Origin: Actinomycetota bacterium
Lineage (GTDB): Bacteria > Actinomycetota > Acidimicrobiia > IMCC26256 > PALSA-610
DNA: 64,000 bases
Assembly (NCBI GenBank): GCA_005773635.1
Contig: SXHN01000072.1
Coordinates: 16,455-80,454, forward strand
Direction of reading: 5' to 3'
The notes beneath the pieces were generated by a model. It saw only the letters and a program-made list of their open reading frames with translations. It ran no database searches and was not told the DNA's origin. A program made the translations under genes and the position numbers. This document shows positions 8,407 to 16,748 of the stretch, piece after piece; the first letter of the stretch is position 1, and each line of letters starts with the position of its first letter.

Positions 8407-9603
8407 ATGGACCTGCGCTTCTCCCCCGAGCAGGAGGCGTTTCGCCTCGACGCTCGCGCATTTCTTGAAGATCGGCTCGGGCCCGGGGGCCCATTTGCGG
8501 ATGTACATGGCCGCGGAGGACCAGGCGACGAACACGAACTGTTCGAAGAACGTTGGGCATGGGAACAAGAACTCGGCGCTCACGGATGGATCGGGCTGGG
8601 CTGGCCGACATCGGTAGGGGCGCGTGGTGCAACGCTGCTCGAACAAGTGGTGTTCTACGAGGAATACGCCCGCGCCGGGGGCCCAGGACGCATCGGGATT
8701 GTCAGCGAAGGCCTCATTGGCCCGACCATCGTGCACTTTGGCAGCTCAGAACAGCAAGCCAAATTCCTTCCCGGCATTTTACGGGGCACCGAGATCTGGT
8801 GCCAGGGCTATAGCGAACCCAATGCCGGTAGCGACCTCGCGAATCTCGCAACTCGAGCGGATCGCGACGGAGACGAGTGGGTGATCCACGGACAAAAAGT
8901 TTGGACTTCGCTTGCACATTGGGCGCAGTGGTGTTTCGTGCTGTGCCGCACCGATCGCGACGCGCCGAAGCACAAGGGCATTTCCTACGTCCTGTGCCCT
9001 ATGGACCAACCGGGGATCGAGATCCGACCGATCGTGCAAATCACTGGAAATTCCGAATTCAACGAAGTTTTCTTCGACGGCGCGCGAGCCCGTGTCGACG
9101 ACACGATCGGCGGGCCAGAAGGCGGTTGGAAAGTAGCGATGGGCACGCTCGCGTTTGAACGCGGCGCATCCACGCTTGGGCAACAACTCGCATTCGAAAA
9201 CGAGTTAACCGTCATCACCGCAGCAGCCAAGGCCAACGGTACAGACCAAGATGGCGCTACCCGACAACGCCTTGCCGATGCTTGGATTGCGTTACGCATC
9301 ATGCGGATGAACGCGATGCGATCCCTGAGCGCATTGGAGACCGGCGGCATGTCGCGGGAAAGCTCGATTCACAAGTTGTACTGGGCCAATTTTCATCGGT
9401 CGCTCGGCGAACTCGCGGTCGATATTGCGGGGCCGAACGCGATGATCGCCGATGGGTTGGCGGATGAGCCGTATCCGCTCAACGCGGCGCAACGACTCTT
9501 TCTCTACTCGCGGGCCGACACAATCTACGGCGGGTCGAATCAGGTTCAACGCAACATCATCGGCGAACGCGCCCTCGGACTTCCACAGGAACCCAAAGTA
9601 TGA
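8407..9603 (+). CDS. fadE30: Acyl-CoA dehydrogenase, FadE30-like (HIP-CoA side-chain oxidation)
   Basis: A 398-residue flavin acyl-CoA dehydrogenase. From memory of the mycobacterial protein it closely resembles FadE30 (Rv3560c): the blocks GGPGDEHELFEERWAWEQ, GYSEPNAGSDLA, HGQKVWTSLAHWAQWCFVL, QITGNSEFNEVFFD and DTIYGGSNQVQRNIIGERALGLP all line up. FadE30 starts beta-oxidation of the propionyl side chain left on steroid rings C/D. The stop overlaps the ATG of the IpdF-like gene (ATGA), and the same fadE30-ipdF order is known in Mycobacterium. None of the three related operators is seen before this gene; the 59 bases upstream hold no obvious regulator site. Confidence 0.85.
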   Translation: MDLRFSPEQEAFRLDARAFLEDRLGPGGPFADVHGRGGPGDEHELFEERWAWEQELGAHGWIGLGWPTSVGARGATLLEQVVFYEEYARAGGPGRIGIVSEGLIGPTIVHFGSSEQQAKFLPGILRGTEIWCQGYSEPNAGSDLANLATRADRDGDEWVIHGQKVWTSLAHWAQWCFVLCRTDRDAPKHKGISYVLCPMDQPGIEIRPIVQITGNSEFNEVFFDGARARVDDTIGGPEGGWKVAMGTLAFERGASTLGQQLAFENELTVITAAAKANGTDQDGATRQRLADAWIALRIMRMNAMRSLSALETGGMSRESSIHKLYWANFHRSLGELAVDIAGPNAMIADGLADEPYPLNAAQRLFLYSRADTIYGGSNQVQRNIIGERALGLPQEPKV

Positions 9604-10379
9604 GCACTCAACCTCCATACGTCAGCGGCCACGGTCTGCTCACAGGCAAGACCGTGTTGATTACCGCAGCCGCCGGTACCGGAATCGGCTTCGCGACAGC
9701 CAAACGATGCGCCGAGGAAGGCGCTCGGGTCGCTATTGCCGATATTCACGAGCGGCGGCTTGGCGAAGCACGCGACGCTTTGGCGGAAGTGTTAGGCAGC
9801 GTGCCCCCCGCGTTTATCGCAAACGTCACCAATGAAGCAGACGTGCAGAACCTCTTCATGAATGTGATTGCGGAGTTTGGCCACATCGACATCTTGATCA
9901 ACAACGCAGGCTTGGGTGGTACCGCGAAGCTCGCGGATATGACCGACGAACAGTGGTCGTCGGTCCTTGACGTCACACTCAACGGCACAATGCGCATGAT
10001 GCGAGCAGCGATCAATCACATGGCACCCAGAGGCGCTGGAGTGATCGTCAACAATGCGTCGGTGGTGGGTTGGAGAGCACAGGAAGGCCAGTCGCACTAC
10101 GCCGCCGCCCAGGCAGGCGTGATGGCGCTCACCCGCTGCGCGGCCATGGAGGCCGCGCACGACGGGATACGCATCAACGCAGTGTCGCCATCGCTTGCGA
10201 TGCACCCGTTCCTCGCAAAAGTAACCACCGAGGAGCTGCTCACCGAGCTCACCAAGGGCGAAGCCTTCGGACGCGCCGCCGAGCCGTGGGAGATCGCGAA
10301 TGTGATCGTGTTTCTCGCGAGTGACTACAGCTCGTACATGACGGGCGAGGTCGTGAGCGTCAGCTCGCAGCACCCGTAG
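9600..10379 (+). CDS. ipdF: IpdF-like short-chain dehydrogenase with atypical active site
   Basis: A 259-residue SDR strongly resembling mycobacterial IpdF (Rv3559c), including the start SGHGLLTGKTVLITAAAGTG, VNNASVVGWRAQEGQSHYAA, and the C-terminal TGEVVSVSSQHP. IpdF is reported to act on a hydroxylated bicyclic CoA thioester during steroid C/D-ring breakdown; the exact substrate here is inferred. The catalytic motif reads Tyr-Ala-Ala-Ala-Gln (near residues 162-166) instead of Tyr-x-x-x-Lys, which should weaken or change catalysis unless the base is a sequencing error. It is coupled to the FadE30-like gene by a 4-base overlap. Confidence 0.85.
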   Translation: MSTQPPYVSGHGLLTGKTVLITAAAGTGIGFATAKRCAEEGARVAIADIHERRLGEARDALAEVLGSVPPAFIANVTNEADVQNLFMNVIAEFGHIDILINNAGLGGTAKLADMTDEQWSSVLDVTLNGTMRMMRAAINHMAPRGAGVIVNNASVVGWRAQEGQSHYAAAQAGVMALTRCAAMEAAHDGIRINAVSPSLAMHPFLAKVTTEELLTELTKGEAFGRAAEPWEIANVIVFLASDYSSYMTGEVVSVSSQHP

Positions 10380-10395
10380 CGCAGGTTTCGGTTTG

Positions 10396-11802
10396 CTACC
10401 CCTCGACGTTGGCCTGGTACCACTGCACCCGTGGTGGCTGTTGCGAACTCAACTGAAACTCGATTCGCAATGTCGCATCGTTCGCCGTCCCGCGAACTAC
10501 AACGTCACCTTCAGCCCACGACATCGGCTCGACCGTGTGAACCTTCAGCAGGCCATGAGTACGCACGAGCTCGCGTGCAGCATCGGCGCGACGCTCGTAC
10601 GGCTGATCCATTGCAACGTTGTCACTGAACAGCGCATCGGCATCGGCATCCGTCCAGGCATTCAATAACGCGACCAGCCGTTCACCACACGACTCAACCG
10701 CGGGAGCAGACAAACATCCACGCCGGGCCTGTTTCGTACCTAACAACTCGATGGCGGCCGCCGCGGCATCCGACATTCTGGCGTACGTGATATTCGCCAA
10801 CGCGATCACGCCGATCGAGCGGTCGGGCACCCAGCGCATGTTGCTGCCGTACCCCGGCAATCCTCCCGAATGAGTCACGGCAGTTTCGAACGTGTCGCTG
10901 AGCACGCGCATGAGCCCCATGCCGTAGCCGCCTTGAATCAGACGCGGCTGGCCGTCAAGGCCGCGCCGACTCTCGGGAACGAACTGGGTGTGAGCCTGTT
11001 GCATCTCTCGGCGCGTAGCCCGCGATAGCGGGGCATGATCGATGTCGTCACGAGCGGGGAAAGCATCGCTGAAAAACGCAACCCATTTCGCAAGGTCGTC
11101 GACCGTTGTGAATAAGCCGCCCATCGGAGCAATCCCGCCATCGCCTACATGGTCAATTTCCTGGTATTCGCCGTCGACTCGCTGTTGTCCAATAGCAACA
11201 TCGTGGGCGCTCGAATAGTCGTCGATGGTCCAATGGGTGTTCAACATGCCGAGTGGCTGGAGCAACTCTCGACTGATGATGCTCTGCACCGATTCGCGGG
11301 TCGAGCGCAGCACGATTCGACCGAGCAGACCGTAACCAAGGTTGGAGTACTGCATCGCGGTGCCCGGAGCGACGGCAAACAAAGCTCCCTGTGTCAACTC
11401 CGCATCAAGTTCCGCGTCGCTGAAATCCATATGACGGTCAGCCCATGGGTCGTCGGTGGCTAGGCCAGAGCTCATCGTCAGGAGTTGACGGATCGTAATG
11501 GGACGCGAATCACCGGTAGGGAGTTTGATGGTGGCGAGCTCGGGCGCATGTTTCGTGATCGGGTCATCGAGCGCGAGCACATCACGGTCACGGAGCCACA
11601 GCACCGCGGCCGCAGTGAAGCTCTTCGTCATCGATGCAATACGAAACACCGTGTCTTTGTTGGCATCATGGCCGCCGGACGCCTTCAACCGGCCGTCACT
11701 CACCACACCCCACGCCAAGCGAGGTGCTCCATTGAGTATTCGATGCGTCTCAAAGAGCGCGTTCAGTGGTGCCGAGAGTTCGAACTCGGCGTGGCTTGTC
11801 AT
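10396..11802 (-). CDS. Beta-lactamase-family serine hydrolase
   Basis: A 468-residue protein of the class C beta-lactamase / esterase (PF00144) family. The Ser-x-x-Lys motif is SMTK near residue 57, the Tyr-x-Asn motif is YSNLGYG near residue 152, and HSGGLPGYG near residue 313 matches the third active-site loop. No signal peptide is visible, so it is probably a cytoplasmic esterase or amidase rather than a resistance enzyme. Residues about 365-468 form an extra C-terminal domain of the kind seen in family members with an NTF2-like or lipocalin-like tail. It converges with the IpdF-like gene across 16 bases. Confidence 0.8.
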   Translation of the reverse strand: MTSHAEFELSAPLNALFETHRILNGAPRLAWGVVSDGRLKASGGHDANKDTVFRIASMTKSFTAAAVLWLRDRDVLALDDPITKHAPELATIKLPTGDSRPITIRQLLTMSSGLATDDPWADRHMDFSDAELDAELTQGALFAVAPGTAMQYSNLGYGLLGRIVLRSTRESVQSIISRELLQPLGMLNTHWTIDDYSSAHDVAIGQQRVDGEYQEIDHVGDGGIAPMGGLFTTVDDLAKWVAFFSDAFPARDDIDHAPLSRATRREMQQAHTQFVPESRRGLDGQPRLIQGGYGMGLMRVLSDTFETAVTHSGGLPGYGSNMRWVPDRSIGVIALANITYARMSDAAAAAIELLGTKQARRGCLSAPAVESCGERLVALLNAWTDADADALFSDNVAMDQPYERRADAARELVRTHGLLKVHTVEPMSWAEGDVVVRGTANDATLRIEFQLSSQQPPRVQWYQANVEG

Positions 11803-11846
11803 GTCATGTCTACCGTTTCGCTATCGCCCGAACGCCTATCGCACCG

Positions 11847-12614
11847 TTAGATGATGTTGCACGCGTCCGCGACCTTGGCTGCGTATGCCTCATCGCCGAG
11901 GACCACCACGCCCTCGTCGCGCCAAGGTCGGCGCTTCGTGCCCCATCGCACGAATGCGTCGGGGGTTGAAACAATCGTTGCAATAGGTGTCCCAGACGCG
12001 TCACCGATGAGAAACGATCCGCCGCCTGGACCGTCGAGTTGCAACACCACGGGCTCGCTCATGAACGCAACTTCGTTGGCGCACATTTGTGGAAGACCGG
12101 CGAGCATCCACTCGACGATTGGCGCTAGGTGCTCGGCCGAGGCCTCAGGGGCGGGCCGTTCGAGTGGACCGAATGGTGCAATGAGGTCGTTGCGCAGGTG
12201 ACAGTAAGCATCAAATACAAACGCGTTCGCAAGCAAGTGCAGCGGATGCGTACCAATGTTGCCCATCGGTATCTCCATCGCGGCAATATCGCCAGTTTGC
12301 ATGCCTGCGAAGTTGTCGCAGGCTTTGCCCGAAAACTCTTCAAACTCTGCGACCAGGTCAGCAATCGACCATTCACGTCGCTCAGCAACACCGATTTCCA
12401 TCGCAGCTTCCATATCGTTGGGGTCATCACCCGCACGCATGAAGCTGGGGTCAACCAATCCGTGGTACACGCCAGCGATGTGCGCGTACACGTCGCGCAC
12501 CGTCCATCCCGGACAGTCACTTGGAAGCATCCACTCAGCATCGGTGAGCGACCTCGCGATGCTCAACGCCTCCTGTTGCAGGTTGCGCAGTGCTGGGATT
12601 GCGGCTTCAGTCAT
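11847..12614 (-). CDS. DinB/MDMPI-type (maleylpyruvate-isomerase-like) protein
   Basis: A 255-residue protein of the mycothiol-dependent maleylpyruvate isomerase N-terminal domain family (PF11716, DinB-like). The start ATG at 12614 has GGGAG upstream. The N-terminal four-helix part shows LTDAEWMLPSDCPGWTVRDVYAH (W-x-x-x-T-x-C-x-GW-x-V-x-D-x-x-x-H pattern, residues 23-45) with the metal His at its end and a second His in THPLHLLANAFVFDAYCHLRND near residue 142. In actinobacteria such proteins are usually metal-binding enzymes of unknown substrate linked to mycothiol. It lies downstream of the SDR at 12674 on the same strand. Confidence 0.75.
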   Translation of the reverse strand: MTEAAIPALRNLQQEALSIARSLTDAEWMLPSDCPGWTVRDVYAHIAGVYHGLVDPSFMRAGDDPNDMEAAMEIGVAERREWSIADLVAEFEEFSGKACDNFAGMQTGDIAAMEIPMGNIGTHPLHLLANAFVFDAYCHLRNDLIAPFGPLERPAPEASAEHLAPIVEWMLAGLPQMCANEVAFMSEPVVLQLDGPGGGSFLIGDASGTPIATIVSTPDAFVRWGTKRRPWRDEGVVVLGDEAYAAKVADACNII

Positions 12615-12673
12615 GTTGAACTCCCAATCGCAAAATGTTGTGCAGCGTTTGAGGATTTGCGTTGATGCGCAAT

Positions 12674-13447
12674 TCAAACCCTTGCTGCGTCGATGTACAC
12701 GGGCTTCTCGCCGCCGCCATGGACCACGATGTTGGCGCCACTGACGTACCGAGCGAGCGGCGAAGCAAGAAATAGCACGACGTCGGCGATCTCGTGGGGC
12801 TCAGCCATGTGCCCGAGTGGCACGGTGTTGCCAACAGCAGCCATTCCGGCTTCGTCGCCATAAAACAAATGCGACTGCTCGGTCACGATGTATCCCGCGC
12901 TCACGGTATTGACACGAACATTCGGACCAAACTCGACCGCAAGCGTCTGGGTGAGGTTGATGAGTCCTGCCTTCGCCGCACCGTACGCAGCCGTACTCGG
13001 CGACGGGCGGATGCCACTCACCGAGGCGATATTTACAATGGAGCCTCCGCTCGCTTGGGCGGTCATCACTCCGAAGGCAGCCTGGGCACACAGCAATGGT
13101 GCTACGAGATTCAACCCCACGATGGCGTTGGTAAACTTCGCCGACGCGGTGGCGGTATCTGCCGGTGGCGCTCCGCCAGCGTTGTTTACCAACACGTCAA
13201 GGCGACCGAAGCGTTCCGTAATACGCGCAGTCATCGCAGCCACGCTCTCGGCATCACGCACATCAGCAGCCAAAAACGTGATGCCAGCCGCATCGGTTTC
13301 GGGCTCCTTGCGCCCGCACACAACAACCGTCGCGCCGGCCTGCGCGAAGCGGTCAGCAATACCGCGCCCGAGCCCGCGGGTCCCTCCGGTGACCAGCACA
13401 ACCTGATCAGAGAAATCAAGTACACGGGCAAGATCAGGGGCTTCCAT
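12674..13447 (-). CDS. Short-chain dehydrogenase, Rv3549c-like (steroid regulon)
   Basis: A 257-residue SDR with TGGTRGLG near residue 20, NNAGG near residue 93, Ser in IASVSG near residue 142 and YGAAK near residue 155. The C-terminal VVHGGGEKPVYI block resembles Rv3549c of Mycobacterium tuberculosis, a KstR2-regulon SDR that lies divergent from the echA20-ipdAB genes. Here too it is divergent from ipdA, with a palindromic operator between them at 13537-13557, so both directions may be co-regulated. The exact reaction is unknown in the known regulon as well. Confidence 0.75.
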   Translation of the reverse strand: MEAPDLARVLDFSDQVVLVTGGTRGLGRGIADRFAQAGATVVVCGRKEPETDAAGITFLAADVRDAESVAAMTARITERFGRLDVLVNNAGGAPPADTATASAKFTNAIVGLNLVAPLLCAQAAFGVMTAQASGGSIVNIASVSGIRPSPSTAAYGAAKAGLINLTQTLAVEFGPNVRVNTVSAGYIVTEQSHLFYGDEAGMAAVGNTVPLGHMAEPHEIADVVLFLASPLARYVSGANIVVHGGGEKPVYIDAARV

Positions 13448-13536
13448 CAGGGCAACTTATCGTGACCGAGTCACGACGAAGGCTGCTGATGAATGACCAA
13501 GCACTCGCAGTCGGCTGTTGCGGCGCGCCAAGCTCT

Positions 13537-13557
13537 AATCTGACGGCCCGTCAGATT
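13537..13557. promoter_or_regulatory. 21-bp palindromic operator upstream of ipdA
   Basis: A perfect inverted repeat with 10-base arms (AATCTGACGG and CCGTCAGATT) around a single central C. It ends 16 bases before the GTG of ipdA and lies 90 bases before the divergent SDR. Nearly the same core, CTGACG-N3-CGTCAG, occurs at 21144-21166 and 27945-27961 before other genes of the same predicted pathway. The symmetry and length fit a TetR-family repressor site. Confidence 0.8.
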
Positions 13558-13573
13558 GCGCGAAGGAAATGCT

Positions 13574-14422
13574 GTGGCAGCACCAGACAAGCGAGTCACG
13601 TTTGATGAGATCGTTGGCGAGATCGACGATGGAATGACCGTAGGAATCGGCGGTTGGGGTTCGCGCCGCAAGCCAATGGCACTCGTGCGTGCGCTCCTGC
13701 GATCGCCGGTCAAAGACCTCACAATCGTGAGCTACGGCGGCCCCGATGTTGGCATGCTGTGCCGCGCTGACAAGGTCGCCAAGGTTGTCTACGCGTTTGT
13801 GTCACTCGATTCGATCCCCCTTGAACCCCATTTCCGCAATGCCCGCCAGCGTGGCGCAGTGGCAACCACGGAACTCGATGAAGGCATGTTCTTGCTTGGC
13901 CTACAAGCTGCTGCGTGGCGCGTGCCGTTTCTTCCCACTCGCGTTGGGCTCGGCTCCGACGTCCTCGCGAACCCTGACCTCAAACTCGTTACATCGCCAT
14001 ATGGCGAACAGGAACAGCTCGTTGCGATGCCCGCACTCGAACTCGATGTCGCACTCGTGCACATGCACCGAGGCGATCAGGGCGGCAACGGGCAGTTCCT
14101 CAATGTCGACCCCTACTTCGACGATCTGATGTGCTCGGCAGCAACCAAGAGCTTCATGAGCGTGGAACGCATTGTCGCTACCGAAGACTTTCTCAAAGAA
14201 GGCTCGGTGCACACGCTGCGGATCAACCGACTCATGGTGAGCGGCGTCATCGAAACTCCCAATGGCGCGCACTTCACCGACTGCCCACCCGACTATGCAC
14301 GCGACGAAGCATTCCAAAAGGAATACGCCGCTAGCGCCAAGTCTGATGAAGCGTGGGACGCCTTCAGGGCGAAGTACCTAGATGTTTCCGAAGCCGACTA
14401 TCAGAAAGCGGTGACGTCATGA
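13574..14422 (+). CDS. ipdA: IpdA-like subunit of the ring-C-opening CoA hydrolase
   Basis: A 282-residue class I CoA-transferase-fold protein. The start GTG at 13574 has GAAGGA 6 bases upstream; an upstream in-frame TTG at 13556 lies inside the operator. It resembles mycobacterial IpdA (Rv3551): GGWGSRRKPMALVRALLRS, SYGGPDVGMLC, FVSLDS, DEGMFLLGLQAAAWRVPFLP and SVERIVATE. IpdA with IpdB hydrolyses the ring of the CoA ester COCHEA-CoA in steroid degradation rather than transferring CoA. The Glu in the DEGM motif (about residue 103) sits where the reported catalytic Glu is expected. First gene of the run ipdA-ipdB-ipdC-DUF35-thiolase. Confidence 0.87.
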   Translation: MAAPDKRVTFDEIVGEIDDGMTVGIGGWGSRRKPMALVRALLRSPVKDLTIVSYGGPDVGMLCRADKVAKVVYAFVSLDSIPLEPHFRNARQRGAVATTELDEGMFLLGLQAAAWRVPFLPTRVGLGSDVLANPDLKLVTSPYGEQEQLVAMPALELDVALVHMHRGDQGGNGQFLNVDPYFDDLMCSAATKSFMSVERIVATEDFLKEGSVHTLRINRLMVSGVIETPNGAHFTDCPPDYARDEAFQKEYAASAKSDEAWDAFRAKYLDVSEADYQKAVTS

Positions 14423-14462
14423 GCCACTCGGGGCGCGTAACGCAGCGCAGCGGGGGTGCAGC

Positions 14463-15233
14463 ATGAGCGCGCCTACGCGTGCCGAGGTTGTTGCCGTTGC
14501 TGTCGCGGAAGCCTTTCGCGGCGATGGCGAAATTCTTGCCAATCCAATCGGCACGATTCCCATGATTGGTGGGCGGCTCGCGAAAGCGACGTTCGAGCCC
14601 TACCTGCTGATGACCGACGGCGAAGGCCTTCTGATCGAAAACATCATGCCGGTTGGAGTCGAGAACCCCGAGAAAGTAATCGCCGCTTGGAATCCGTATC
14701 GGTCGATGTTCGACATCGTCTGGAACGGCCCGCGGCACGTCATGATGGGCGCAACCCAGATCGATCAATACGGCAACCAAAACATCGCGATGTTGGGCGG
14801 CACGATCGCTCAACCAAAAACACAATTGTTGGGTTTTCGCGGCGCACCCGGCAACACCATCAACAACAAGACGAGCTATTTCGTACCGAATCACTCAACC
14901 AAATCGTTCGTTGCGCACGTTGACGTCGTCTCGGGCATCGGCTACGACAAGGCCGCGAAACTCGGTGCACACGCAGCGCGCTTCCACTGTTTGCCCCGAG
15001 TGGTGAGCAACCTCGGCGTATTCGATTTCGAGACTCCTGACCACCGCATGCGCCTTCGCTCGGCGCATCCCGGAGTGTCAATCGACGTCATCGTCGCGGC
15101 GACTGGATTCGAGTTAGAGATCCCGAACGGGTGCCCCGAAACGCGCCTCCCCACCGACGCGGAATTGCAACTCATTCGCGATGTGATCGACCCCAACAGT
15201 TGGCGCGAGCAAGAACTCCCCAATCCGTCGTGA
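14463..15233 (+). CDS. ipdB: IpdB-like subunit of the ring-C-opening CoA hydrolase
   Basis: A 256-residue partner of IpdA, with class I CoA-transferase beta-subunit features: ANPIGTIPMIGGRLAK near residue 26, DIVWNGPRHVMMGATQIDQY near residue 83, and a GFRGAPGNTINNKTSYFVP loop near residue 124. It resembles mycobacterial IpdB (Rv3552). The ATG at 14463 is preceded by a purine-rich GCGGGGG stretch. It lies 40 bases after ipdA and is followed at once by ipdC. Together IpdA and IpdB would open the last steroid ring. Confidence 0.87.
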   Translation: MSAPTRAEVVAVAVAEAFRGDGEILANPIGTIPMIGGRLAKATFEPYLLMTDGEGLLIENIMPVGVENPEKVIAAWNPYRSMFDIVWNGPRHVMMGATQIDQYGNQNIAMLGGTIAQPKTQLLGFRGAPGNTINNKTSYFVPNHSTKSFVAHVDVVSGIGYDKAAKLGAHAARFHCLPRVVSNLGVFDFETPDHRMRLRSAHPGVSIDVIVAATGFELEIPNGCPETRLPTDAELQLIRDVIDPNSWREQELPNPS

Positions 15234-15235
15234 GT

Positions 15236-16297
15236 ATGAACGACACGCTGCAGACCGCAGCATGTGCCCTCTTCGGAATTCGTTACCCGATCGTACAAAC
15301 GGGAATGGGCTACGTCGCTGGCGCACGCCTCGCAGCGGCAACCAGTGAAGCGGGTGGGTTGGGCATCATTGCATCAGCAACGCTGAATTACGACGAGCTC
15401 GAAACTGCAATTCACAAAGTCAAGGAACGCACGAACAATCCGTTCGCGGTGAACCTGCGGGCCGATGCCGAAGACGCCACGAAGCGCATCGAATTGCTCA
15501 TACGCGAGCAAGTGAAGGTTGCGTCGTTCGCGCTTGCCCCGAAAGAAGCACTCATCAAACAATGCAAAGACGCAGGCGTCGTCGTGATGCCATCGATCGG
15601 AGCACGACGCCACGCCGAAAAGGTGGCAGCATGGGGCGCCGACGCGGTGATCTGTCAGGGCGGCGAAGGTGGCGGCCACACAGGCTCGGTGCCTACAACG
15701 TTGTTGTTGCCACAAATCATTGACGCGGTCGACATTCCGGTCATCGCCGCAGGAGGATTCTTCAGCGGGGCCGGTCTCGTTGCCGCACTCGCGTACGGAG
15801 CGGCGGGAATTGCCATGGGAACCCGCTTTCTGCTCACCCAAGAATCGACCGTGCCCAACGACGTCAAGGCGTTCTATCTCGACAAGACTGTGAATGACAC
15901 CGTCGTCACCACCAAAGTCGATGGCGCGCCCCATCGCGTGTTGCTCACGCCGATGGTCGAAGGTCTTGTCTCGGGATCATCAGTCACAGCACTCCCCCGC
16001 GCACTCAAAAATGCGATCGGTTTCAAGAAGATCTCGGGCTTGTCGTGGCAAGCGATGATTCGAGAGGGCCTCTCGATGAAACAAAGCGGCGAGTTGTCGT
16101 GGGCCGCGGTACTGATGCAGGCCAACACGCCGATGCTGCTCAAAGCGGCGATGGTCGATGGCAACCTCAAGGGTGGCGTCATGGCCAGTGGCCAAGTGGT
16201 CGGCGTAATCGACGACGTTCCAACGGTTGAAGAAGTAATCGAACGCATCATGAGCGAAGCGCGCGCGTCGCTCACACACCTAGGAGTCTCACCGTGA
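15236..16297 (+). CDS. ipdC: IpdC-like NPD-family flavoprotein
   Basis: A 353-residue FMN-binding TIM-barrel protein of the nitronate monooxygenase (2-nitropropane dioxygenase) family. Motifs are RYPIVQTGMGYVAGARLAAA near residue 16, a GGEGGGHTG phosphate loop near residue 142, IAAGGFFSG near residue 171 and GAAGIAMGTRFL near residue 189. In Mycobacterium IpdC (Rv3553) follows ipdAB directly, as here (2 bases between stop and ATG), and acts as a flavin-dependent redox enzyme on the bicyclic CoA intermediate. The start at ATG 15236 matches the family N-terminus; an in-frame GTG lies 6 bases earlier. Confidence 0.85.
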   Translation: MNDTLQTAACALFGIRYPIVQTGMGYVAGARLAAATSEAGGLGIIASATLNYDELETAIHKVKERTNNPFAVNLRADAEDATKRIELLIREQVKVASFALAPKEALIKQCKDAGVVVMPSIGARRHAEKVAAWGADAVICQGGEGGGHTGSVPTTLLLPQIIDAVDIPVIAAGGFFSGAGLVAALAYGAAGIAMGTRFLLTQESTVPNDVKAFYLDKTVNDTVVTTKVDGAPHRVLLTPMVEGLVSGSSVTALPRALKNAIGFKKISGLSWQAMIREGLSMKQSGELSWAAVLMQANTPMLLKAAMVDGNLKGGVMASGQVVGVIDDVPTVEEVIERIMSEARASLTHLGVSP

Positions 16298-16310
16298 CCC
16301 GAGTCTTGCC

Positions 16311-16748
16311 ATGACAAGAGTGCCGGCCATAGACGGTTGGTTCACCGCGGATGAAGCGAATCCTCATCTTCTCGGCACCCGTGGCGTCACGAGCGGGAGC
16401 TACTTCTTTCCGCCGTCGCTTGCCGTTTCCGCAAACCCAAACGCGCCGTTCGAAAGTCGCGAACCGGCGGAGCTGTCGCGCACTGGCACCTTGTGGTCAT
16501 ACACCACCAACCATTACTCCCCTCCCGAACCATCAGTGCAGAAAGCGCCGTACACGGTGTGCGCGGTCGAACTCGTCACCGAGAAGATGGTGGTTCTCGG
16601 ACCCCTTGCGACCGGGGCTGACGCGTCGCGGCTCAAAGTCGGAATGCAAATGGAACTTGTCATTGGCCCACTCTTCACCGAAGACGGCGTCGAACACACG
16701 ATGTATCAGTGGGCGCCGCTCACGGATCCACAAGGAGGTGTGCGATGA
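16311..16748 (+). CDS. DUF35-like OB-fold protein lacking the zinc ribbon cysteines
   Basis: A 145-residue protein of the DUF35/OB-fold class. The region that would hold the two Cys-x-x-Cys pairs reads GSYFFPPSLAVSANPNAP (residues 28-45), with no cysteine, while the OB-fold (GTLWSYTTNHYSPPEP near residue 59) is well kept. Such subunits pair with thiolase-like proteins, and its stop codon overlaps the start of the thiolase gene that follows. It probably completes the acyl-CoA pocket of that enzyme. Confidence 0.75.
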   Translation: MTRVPAIDGWFTADEANPHLLGTRGVTSGSYFFPPSLAVSANPNAPFESREPAELSRTGTLWSYTTNHYSPPEPSVQKAPYTVCAVELVTEKMVVLGPLATGADASRLKVGMQMELVIGPLFTEDGVEHTMYQWAPLTDPQGGVR

